DNA of 20,507 bases, taken from the NCBI GenBank assembly GCA_043777595.1, contig JAYWHT010000011.1:1-20507 (forward strand). Reading direction: 5' to 3'. Position numbers and translations under genes: made by a program. Shown piece after piece: positions 1 to 6,564 of this stretch. This DNA comes from JAYVJH01 sp043777595. GTDB taxonomy: Bacteria; Bacteroidota; Bacteroidia; Cytophagales; Spirosomataceae. Within the stretch, counting starts at the first letter, position 1, and each line of letters starts with the position of its first letter. A model generated the notes under the pieces. That model worked only from the letters and a program-made list of their open reading frames with translations. It had not been told where the DNA came from and did not search any database.

Positions 1-1310
1 GTAGCCGAACTACCCGCACAAATCGTAGCAGAATTGACCGATGGAGTTGGTTTTGGTGTAACCGTTACCGTGGCAGTAGCAGAACCAACGCACGAGCCAA
101 CAGTACAGGTTGCTTTGTATGAAGTAGTGGAAGTGGGCGAAACAGACCTTGGGTTTCCAGACCCGCCGTCGCTCCATGTTACGGTGCCCGAGCAATTACC
201 AACTGATAAATCAACGCTTGAGCCCGAACAAATGAAAGGACTGTTTACATTGGGAGTAGGATTCGTACAAGTATTAGAACAACCAGGTACCTCGCCCTCA
301 AAAGGATAGTGGTGCATTTCGCCACCGTCTTGATTGAATGACTGTGCAATCAACTGACCTTGAATATTGGCTGGATTTGTTTTTGTTACATTGGCATTTG
401 GTGCAAGTACACTGCCATCAATAGTATTACTTCCCGAAATAGTAAAATCTGTAACATTTGGAAAGTTCCAAATAATATATTTCATCGAACCATTGGTATT
501 GTTTGGTACTACATTCCAGTTGAAACTTGCCCCTGTCGAAACGTTGATAACGAGCGGATTTGATGCAGTTGGCGTAAAGCGAGATGTCAGAGCAGAAATA
601 CTGTTGAGTTCATTGCCAGTAATATTCAAAACTCTTTTTCCACCACCAAGTCCGGTGTCATTGATATATACATCACCAGAAAAACTAATTGGATCGCCGT
701 TTGCGTTTGTTACATTTACATTGCCAGTGCAACCAGCCAAACTATTCGAGTTACCTTTAAGTGTATTGAAAGCAGAGTTAAAATCAATTAAATTACCTTG
801 GCACACAGGGTTATTGGTAGAGCTCAATGGCCCACCTGGAAAGTTATTTGCTTGATTATTGATTTGAATATATGGTGAGCTATCGTATCCCCCAGGGGTG
901 ATTCTTATAGTGGAAAAAGCACCATTTGTGTCTTGATACCACACAGTTGAGCCTGAGCAGTCGCCAATTTTTACATATCTTTTGCTATTTATTTGCAAAA
1001 GACCACTTTGATAGTTTACTTTTCCATTTACAAGGAGTCCGATTGTTACACCATTTACCTGAAAGTTACCAACGTCAAAGTTATTGACTTGGTAATTGCC
1101 AGCTACCGTAAGGTTACCACCAATGGCGATGGGGCCTTCGCTTTCGTTGGTAATGAGTGTGGCATCACCTCTGGTAAAAACATTGAACTGACCTGCCGAA
1201 GCGAGTGGATTTTGTGAGAGTGCTTGATACGATATTGAGTTGAGTAAAATCGTAAGACAAGCAATGGCTGAAGCATACCATCTGGCATACCTTTGAGTTG
1301 AGTTTTTCAT
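1..1310 (-). CDS. Choice-of-anchor A family secreted adhesin-like protein, 3' end outside window
   Basis: This minus-strand frame is open from an ATG at 1310 to the window edge (436 codons plus 2 nt), so the C-terminus is missing. The N-terminus looks like a signal peptide: a basic MKNSTQRYARWY stretch, then a hydrophobic core, with likely cleavage near SYQALSQ. Residues about 36-330 fit the choice-of-anchor A (collagen-binding-like) domain: FNVFTRGDATLI, then GPIAIGGNLTVAGNYQV near the start, and GSVLAPNANVT, IQGQLIAQSF and GGEMHHYPFEG near the end. After that come Cys-containing Ig/PKD-like repeats (ICSGSSVDLSV, TVTWSDGGSGNPRSVSPTST). Proteins of this kind in Bacteroidota usually end in a type IX secretion sorting domain, which would lie left of the window (inference). 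The plus-strand frames opposite it are shadows. Role in surface adhesion is inferred from the family only. Confidence 0.85.
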   Translation of the reverse strand, partial: MKNSTQRYARWYASAIACLTILLNSISYQALSQNPLASAGQFNVFTRGDATLITNESEGPIAIGGNLTVAGNYQVNNFDVGNFQVNGVTIGLLVNGKVNYQSGLLQINSKRYVKIGDCSGSTVWYQDTNGAFSTIRITPGGYDSSPYIQINNQANNFPGGPLSSTNNPVCQGNLIDFNSAFNTLKGNSNSLAGCTGNVNVTNANGDPISFSGDVYINDTGLGGGKRVLNITGNELNSISALTSRFTPTASNPLVINVSTGASFNWNVVPNNTNGSMKYIIWNFPNVTDFTISGSNTIDGSVLAPNANVTKTNPANIQGQLIAQSFNQDGGEMHHYPFEGEVPGCSNTCTNPTPNVNSPFICSGSSVDLSVGNCSGTVTWSDGGSGNPRSVSPTSTTSYKATCTVGSCVGSATATVTVTPKPTPSVNSATICAGSSA

Positions 1311-2089
1311 TGTTGTAATTGACTGGATAGGGTACTATTGTTTTGACGATTAGTTTATTTTGTACGCCATAAATCTAATCAATGAGAAACTAACAAAAAT
1401 CATGCCAGCATAAATTTTTAAAACACAATAAATACACAATATACTGAAAATCAAGGCATTGACTTGTAGGTGTAGTACAGTTCAATAACTATATTTTGAG
1501 AATACGGAAGCTAAAAAATATGCGAGCTACATATTTTGGGGCTGTCAAAAAGTATGCCAAGTAATACAAAATTAACATAAGTGTTATTTTTTATTTTTCA
1601 GTTGAGGCAAAGCATCAAGTTATAATTATTCTTTTTTTGATTCAACCACAAAAACTCCCATTCGTAACAATACAAATGGGATACAAAAACATGAAAATCT
1701 ATCGAAATTAAGTAACTGAGCAAATTTAGACACGATTATAAATTTAGCTAATCCATTATAAATTAAATACTTATTCAGTCATTCAATCACTCACAATTCT
1801 ACATTATTACTTAAGTAGTCGTGATTATATAGTACGGTATCGTGAGTTAAATAAATTGCTGTTAATCAGCGAGTTATTAAAATAAAAATACCGTATTACT
1901 TTTGAGTATGTACTTAAAAGTAAGTCCTAAAATCTAAATATGATTTGGCCGTAAAAATTGGAAGGAAGTTAGAAACCACGCCGCATCAAATTCAGGCGTT
2001 CATAATTTTATAATAGTACTATTTAACAGCCGTTTCAAATACACAAAAATCATTGGTTTGTTACCAAAAAAAGGCTGTACCTTAAGTTT
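1311..2089. other. Intergenic stretch, no gene seen
   Basis: About 780 nt of AT-rich DNA between two minus-strand genes. I find no convincing protein or RNA gene. It holds the dispersed repeat copy listed separately (1811-1921) and a small hairpin, CCCATT/AATGGG, near 1659-1681. Just beyond the ABC exporter's stop, 2052-2066 can form a weak TTGGT/ACCAA hairpin that might end its transcript on the minus strand. No clear TAnnTTTG promoter with a spaced -33 element was found for the adhesin gene. CAAATTTA at 1721-1728 and CAAAATTA at 1567-1574 match a reverse-strand -7 box but lack a -33 partner. Confidence 0.6.
1811..1921. repeat. Dispersed structured repeat, copy 1
   Basis: This stretch matches 10461-10540 over most of its length: TAGTCGTG..TATAT, CGTGAGTTAAA, AATAAAAA.ACCGTATT and TACTTAAAAG occur in the same order. 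Copy 1 carries about 30 extra nt (around 1847-1876), flanked by a GAGTTA duplication that could have mediated loss in copy 2. The copy folds into a stem, 1830-1840 pairing with 1888-1898 (11 pairs, one G-U), followed by a near-perfect hairpin, ACTTTTGAGTA (1898-1908) with TACTTAAAAGT (1911-1921). It lies antisense to both neighbouring genes. Function is unknown. Confidence 0.7.
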
Positions 2090-3874
2090 CTACACTTCCT
2101 CAGTCTGTAACTGCTTGTCATACAGTTCTTTGTACATACCATTGACGGTGGTGAGTTGCTCGTGTGTACCTTGCTCTACAATGTGGCCGTCGTCCAAAAC
2201 AATAATAAAATCGGCCAATTTGACCGATGACACCCGATGTGAAATAATGACCGAAGTACGGTTTTGCATGATAGTTTGTAGATTGGTCAAAATTGTGTTT
2301 TCGGTTTGGGTATCAACCGCCGAAAGGCAATCGTCCAAAATCAATACCTTTGGATTTCGGGCAATGGCTCTGGCAATAGACAACCGTTGCTTTTGGCCGC
2401 CCGATAGCGTAATGCCCCGTTCCCCTACTCGTGTATCAAAGCCTTCTTCAAAACCTTTGATGTTTTCGTATAAATCGGCCTCTTTGGTAGCTTGTTCTAC
2501 TCGCTCAAAAGTCATATTAGTTGACGCTCCAAAGCGTACATTACCAGCGATAGTGTCCGAAAACAAAAATACATCTTGCGGCACATAGCCCATCTGTCCA
2601 CGCAAATTTTGTACGTTATAGTCTTTGAGCGGAATATCATCGACCAGCACTTGGCCAGTCGTTGGGTCGTAGAGGCGAGTGAGCAAGTTGGCGATGGTAC
2701 TTTTGCCAGAGCCAGTTGTTCCCAAAATCGCAACCGTCTGTCCTGATTTGACTTTGAGATTAAAATTTTTGATGGCCTTGATGCCAGAGTCCGGGTAAAC
2801 AAACGATACATCACGAAACTCAATCTGGCCTTCGATGTCGTGTTCAAGGTTTTTGATAGAAACAATATCGGTTTTGATAGTCAAAAACTCATTGATTCGT
2901 TGCTGTGATGCCGCTGCTCGCTGAATCTGGCTCGTTGTCCAGCCCAAAGCCATGACAGGCCAAGTGAGCATACTGACGTACAAAATAAACTCGGTAATAT
3001 TGCTCGGCGTGAGGCGACCTGCCAAAATTTCTTGCCCGCCTACATACACAACCAGCACGTTGCTAAGGCCAACCAAAATCAGTACAAATGGATAAAAGAA
3101 AGCATCTACCAAGGTCAAGTTCAACGATTTTTCTTTATAGGTATCGCTTTCAACAATAAATTTTCGTACTTGGTCTCGCTCCCTAACAAAGGCTTTGATG
3201 ACTCTGATTCCCGAAAAAGACTCCTGCACAAAAGTCGAAAGTTGAGAGAGTTGCGCCTGTAATTCTTCCGAGCGTTTCATAATAATACGATTGACGACAT
3301 AAATACTCACCGACAGCACAGGCAGCGGCAGCAGCACCCAAAACGACAAATTGGCATTGACCGACACCATATAACTTATCACCAAAATAAACAACACAAC
3401 GAGGTTCATGCCGTACATAATAGACGGCCCGACATACATACGCACCTTACCGACATCTTCGGAGATACGAGCCATGAGGTCGCCAGTGTTGTTTTTTCTA
3501 TAAAAACTCAACGGAAGTGTCTGATAATGAGCGTATATTTCGTTTTTTAGGTCATACTCAATATGTCGAGACATGACGATGAGCGTTTGCCGAACCAAAA
3601 ACAGAAAGAAACCTTTGAGGAGTGCCATTACTAATATCAGCAGTCCATAAAACAGAATACTAAACGTAAAAACGTCATACATTTTGGTCTGCACAGCCGA
3701 GCCGTCAAACAGGAAATACACATCGAGCGTTTCGCCAACTAAGTCGAGCGCGTAGCGTACTAATTGGGCAGGAATGATACCAAAAAGATTGGAAAGTATC
3801 GTAAAAATAGTTCCCAAGATGAGATACCACTTGTATTTGACAAAGTACTTATTGAGGTGTGCGAGTGCTTTCAT
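2090..3874 (-). CDS. ABC exporter half-transporter (permease fused to ATPase)
   Basis: A 594-residue type I ABC exporter subunit of the MdlA/YheI/LmrA class, with one six-helix membrane domain (about 1-330) followed by one ATPase domain (about 350-580). Visible motifs are Walker A GTTGSGKST (385-393), Q-loop QDVFLF near 433, signature LSGGQKQR (490-497), Walker B VLILDD (510-515), D-loop SAVD and the H-loop in IISHR near 546. The residue after the Walker B Asp is Asp515, not the usual catalytic Glu. This is common in the weaker half of heterodimeric exporters such as BmrC/YheI (family knowledge), so a partner subunit elsewhere is likely, although none is in the window. It begins 6 nt after the restriction-modification gene on the same strand and may be read from its transcript. 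Length is normal for the family. The exported substrate cannot be told from sequence. Confidence 0.9.
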   Translation of the reverse strand: MKALAHLNKYFVKYKWYLILGTIFTILSNLFGIIPAQLVRYALDLVGETLDVYFLFDGSAVQTKMYDVFTFSILFYGLLILVMALLKGFFLFLVRQTLIVMSRHIEYDLKNEIYAHYQTLPLSFYRKNNTGDLMARISEDVGKVRMYVGPSIMYGMNLVVLFILVISYMVSVNANLSFWVLLPLPVLSVSIYVVNRIIMKRSEELQAQLSQLSTFVQESFSGIRVIKAFVRERDQVRKFIVESDTYKEKSLNLTLVDAFFYPFVLILVGLSNVLVVYVGGQEILAGRLTPSNITEFILYVSMLTWPVMALGWTTSQIQRAAASQQRINEFLTIKTDIVSIKNLEHDIEGQIEFRDVSFVYPDSGIKAIKNFNLKVKSGQTVAILGTTGSGKSTIANLLTRLYDPTTGQVLVDDIPLKDYNVQNLRGQMGYVPQDVFLFSDTIAGNVRFGASTNMTFERVEQATKEADLYENIKGFEEGFDTRVGERGITLSGGQKQRLSIARAIARNPKVLILDDCLSAVDTQTENTILTNLQTIMQNRTSVIISHRVSSVKLADFIIVLDDGHIVEQGTHEQLTTVNGMYKELYDKQLQTEEV

Positions 3875-3880
3875 TGATTA

Positions 3881-5839
3881 TTAAAACCGTAATTGTAAAT
3901 TTAATTTAAAATATAATTCTCCATCTTTTTCTAAATACAATTTACCAAAACGATGACGTGTTGTTGAGGGTGTATCTAATTTTATGTTTTCAAATAAATA
4001 GTTTTTTAGATTTTCTAATTCTATAATGTGAAACCCGACACAATCACCATCGTTTTTCATAATTATCGTCCCGTTGGCTTCATAAATTCCACTCCATTTT
4101 GCCCCCGCAAAGAAGCCTAATAAACTATCAACAAGCATTTTTTTGATTTTAGTAACCAACAATATTTTATTGTCTTCATTTTTACTATTTTTCAATAGCT
4201 TACCTGTAATTTCTTGCAGCGATGATATTCTATCTTTATAAAAACACAGTAAAATCTGACCAACGATTTGCGGCATCTCACTATCTACCATTTTTAAGTT
4301 AAAATCCATTACATCACGTTCTGCACCAATATATTCAAAAGTTCCACCCAACTGCTCTATTCTAAGTAACCTATCTCTCAGTTTTGTTGTAGTACTTATT
4401 GCATTTACTTCGTCAATATACGACCTGTTTATACCATTGACTTTGAAAATAAAATTAGTATTTCCAGAAGCATTTAGTAAAGACGGTTTACCTCCCAAGT
4501 ACGATTTTATTCCAAAGCCTTCGTTTTCTTTTTGAATAAAATTATTTTCAATATCTAATAAAATATCTGCTTTTTGGTTGCTATTTCCGCCTTTTATGAC
4601 ATTAAAGCCCAACATATCTTGTATAACTCTAAATTCAGGCACTTCAAATGTCTGTGAATTTTCTTTGATTTTAGAAATAAGCAAATTTATACTTTCAGTA
4701 TTGATAAGTTCGGCTATATTTATTTGTTTTTCGGACTTATCTTTCTTGTTTTTTATAATTACTGTTGAGAGATTCGTTAGCAAAAACTCACTCTGTAGAT
4801 TATGAGTAGTTACTTTATTTATTTTCAAATAACTATTATTCTTATTCAACTTTGCATCGGACAGGCTGAGAGTTTTATCTAAAAGTAATTTTATCAAAAC
4901 AAGCAACTCAGTCCATTCACCTTTGTTTTTTGTAGATTTCAAAGTTGTTATTTTTGGTGTTAGATGGTTCAAATGGTCTAAGATATTTTTTGCCACGGCT
5001 TGCACGGCATCAACAGCAACACTGTTCCCTAACTGCTTTATGGCTTGGGCTGGACTTACAGGAAAAACAAAATCGTCGGGGAAACCTTGCATTTTTCGTG
5101 CTTCTTTGTATGACAATCGCCTAAGTTCACCATCGACTTCGTAGTTGTCCCAGTTTCTACGGTCTGTAATGACAGAACCTCGTCCGCCAATTCTAATCGT
5201 AAAGCCAATTTCTCTTGTACATTTTCCACCCCAAACATCACTCATATTAAACTTTAAAGGAACTGATGGCGGAAAAGTAAAGCTTTTCATAAAGTCTTCG
5301 TCCCTAAACCCAACCATAAAAGCCCTTGGTCTCAGTTGAGGAAGTCCATAGTCTGAGGCATGAACGACCTTAAAATAAAACGAATAGCCTAATTCATTTT
5401 CAATAATATCTCGAATTATTTTAAAAGTATTTCCGTCATCGTGTGTTACAAGACCACGGACATTTTCTAAAAAAAACGCTCTTGGTTTTTTTGCCTCTAA
5501 GATTTCGGCAATATTAAAAAACAAATTTCCTCTTTCTGAATTGTGATTGTCGTCAAAACCTCGTTTCTGACCAGCTTGGCTAAAAGGCTGGCATGGAAAA
5601 CCTGCACATAGTATATCAAAGTCAGGTAGGTTTTTGGGAGTAATTGTTCTAATATCTTTATTGAAAAGACCGTTTTCAAACAATTTAGGGCTGATTTTTT
5701 TATGATTTGCTTCATAGGTCAATCTCGCAAATTCGTCAATTTCAGAAGCAAAAACACATTCACCTCCCAAACGGTGCATTGCCAAATGGAAACCACCAAT
5801 TCCCGCAAACAAATCAATAAATGTAAAGCTATTATTCAA
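3881..5839 (-). CDS. Fused DNA cytosine-5 methyltransferase / HpaII-type restriction endonuclease
   Basis: A single 652-residue polypeptide with both halves of a type II restriction-modification system. Residues 1-290 are a C5-cytosine methyltransferase: motif I FIDLFAGIGG (7-16), catalytic PCQ (Cys83) in AGFPCQPFS, ENV (125-127), RPRAFMVGFR near 170-179, MQGFPDDF (250-257) and QLGNSV (269-274). Residues from about 302 match the HpaII restriction endonuclease family: GEWTELLVLIKLLLD, KADILLD, GFGIKSYLGGKPSLLNAS near 441-458, DTPSTTRH near 622-629 and the family-typical C-terminus KLNLQLRF. D425 with K445 could form the nuclease site (inference). Target CCGG is inferred from the family and from scarcity of CCGG in this window. 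The only plausible start is a TTG at 5839, because the frame closes at a TAA three codons upstream. The gene is clearly more AT-rich than its neighbours, suggesting transfer. Confidence 0.9.
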   Translation of the reverse strand: MNNSFTFIDLFAGIGGFHLAMHRLGGECVFASEIDEFARLTYEANHKKISPKLFENGLFNKDIRTITPKNLPDFDILCAGFPCQPFSQAGQKRGFDDNHNSERGNLFFNIAEILEAKKPRAFFLENVRGLVTHDDGNTFKIIRDIIENELGYSFYFKVVHASDYGLPQLRPRAFMVGFRDEDFMKSFTFPPSVPLKFNMSDVWGGKCTREIGFTIRIGGRGSVITDRRNWDNYEVDGELRRLSYKEARKMQGFPDDFVFPVSPAQAIKQLGNSVAVDAVQAVAKNILDHLNHLTPKITTLKSTKNKGEWTELLVLIKLLLDKTLSLSDAKLNKNNSYLKINKVTTHNLQSEFLLTNLSTVIIKNKKDKSEKQINIAELINTESINLLISKIKENSQTFEVPEFRVIQDMLGFNVIKGGNSNQKADILLDIENNFIQKENEGFGIKSYLGGKPSLLNASGNTNFIFKVNGINRSYIDEVNAISTTTKLRDRLLRIEQLGGTFEYIGAERDVMDFNLKMVDSEMPQIVGQILLCFYKDRISSLQEITGKLLKNSKNEDNKILLVTKIKKMLVDSLLGFFAGAKWSGIYEANGTIIMKNDGDCVGFHIIELENLKNYLFENIKLDTPSTTRHRFGKLYLEKDGELYFKLNLQLRF

Positions 5840-5867
5840 TGTCTTTTAATAGAATATTACCGTATTT

Positions 5868-5883
5868 CAGTATTGTAATACTG
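5868..5883. promoter_or_regulatory. Palindrome in the divergent restriction-modification / DUF6934 promoter region
   Basis: CAGTATTGTAATACTG has 7-nt arms that are perfect inverted copies around a central GT. It lies 28 nt upstream of the TTG start of the restriction-modification gene and about 45 nt upstream of the divergent -33 element. Its size and place fit a dimeric repressor's operator, or simply a small hairpin; no controller protein gene is visible in the window. Confidence 0.4.
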
Positions 5884-5927
5884 TCAATTTACAACCCTAA
5901 ACACGTCAAAAACGTTTCAAAATAATA

Positions 5928-5957
5928 TTGAAAAGGTTGTACAAAAGCGTATATTTG
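5928..5957 (+). promoter_or_regulatory. Bacteroidota-type promoter (TTG - 19 nt - TATATTTG)
   Basis: TATATTTG at 5950-5957 matches the TAnnTTTG -7 box exactly, and TTG at 5928-5930 lies 19 nt upstream, the usual spacing for the Bacteroidota primary sigma factor. Transcription should begin about 4-7 nt after the box, at or beside the GTG start codon at 5962, implying a leaderless mRNA. Confidence 0.75.
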
Positions 5958-5961
5958 CATT

Positions 5962-6420
5962 GTGGACAAGCCCTCATACCCTTTTAGAGTTTTAGAAAAT
6001 GGAAAACGTTTTGAATTTGCAAGCGTTAGTCCTGATAAGACCATTCAAAAAGTTGTAGAATTTAGAGAGCTTGAAATACCAGGTATTTATAATTTGGCAC
6101 TCGTAGATATATGTGAAAGCGGAAAGTATGACGACATGACCGTAAGTAATAACCAAGATATGGAAACAATCATTGCAACGGTTATCCAAACAATTCAAGT
6201 TTTTATAGCACTCAACCCAAATACAAAAGTATTATTTATGGGAAGTACCCCTTCGAGAACGAGACTTTACAGAGGAATAATAAACAAATATATCGGTCAA
6301 GCAAAACAAGTTTATGAGATTCATGGCATAATTGACTGGGTAAATGAGCCATTCAATGGAAACAAAAATTATGATGCTTTTTTAATTTTTCAAAAAACTA
6401 CAAACAAACATGAAAAATAA
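5962..6420 (+). CDS. DUF6934 family protein
   Basis: A 152-residue soluble protein resembling the DUF6934 family of Bacteroidota. Recognisable parts are PSYPFRVLENGKRFEFASVS (4-23), KVVEFRELEIPGIYNLAL, the highly typical GSTPSRTRLYRGIINKY near 94-110, and NYDAFLIF near the end. The molecular function of the family is unknown; no catalytic motif is evident to me. The frame closes at a TGA at 5929-5931 and contains no upstream ATG, so GTG at 5962 is the likely start. It lies immediately after the -7 box, which points to leaderless translation. The gene is AT-rich like the divergent restriction-modification gene. Its stop overlaps the start of the 46-codon gene downstream, so the two are probably translated together. 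A defence or toxin-antitoxin-like role is only a guess from this arrangement. Confidence 0.8.
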   Translation: MDKPSYPFRVLENGKRFEFASVSPDKTIQKVVEFRELEIPGIYNLALVDICESGKYDDMTVSNNQDMETIIATVIQTIQVFIALNPNTKVLFMGSTPSRTRLYRGIINKYIGQAKQVYEIHGIIDWVNEPFNGNKNYDAFLIFQKTTNKHEK

Positions 6421-6550
6421 CACGCCAAAAATAGTAAAAACGCAGGCTAAAGTAGCCACACAGCAATCTTTTACATCGTTGGAGTCTGTTCTAAATGCAA
6501 AGCATCAAAAAGCGAATGATTTTCTAAAAAAAGTAAAATTATCTTTTTGA
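6410..6550 (+). CDS. Small basic protein, 46 aa, overlapping the DUF6934 gene
   Basis: An ATG at 6410 lies inside the last codons of the DUF6934 gene and opens a frame to a TGA at 6548-6550. The product begins MKNNTPKIVKTQAKVATQQS and ends KANDFLKKVKLSF; it is Lys-rich, lacks Cys and membrane segments, and has a probable helical C-terminal half. The 11-nt overlap in a different frame suggests translational coupling. I do not recognise the family. Evidence that it is real consists of the overlap, a plausible composition and the lack of any other use for this DNA; the stop is 14 nt from the convergent gene's stop. Confidence 0.55.
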   Translation: MKNNTPKIVKTQAKVATQQSFTSLESVLNAKHQKANDFLKKVKLSF

Positions 6551-6564
6551 GAATACTACTTCGC

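Noticed and set aside
34..855. Plus-strand open frames at 34-309 and 367-855
   Set aside because: They lie opposite the adhesin frame, which has a signal peptide and family motifs; the plus products show none.
2058..2588. Plus-strand 176-codon frame
   Set aside because: It is antisense to the well-conserved ATPase domain of the ABC exporter.
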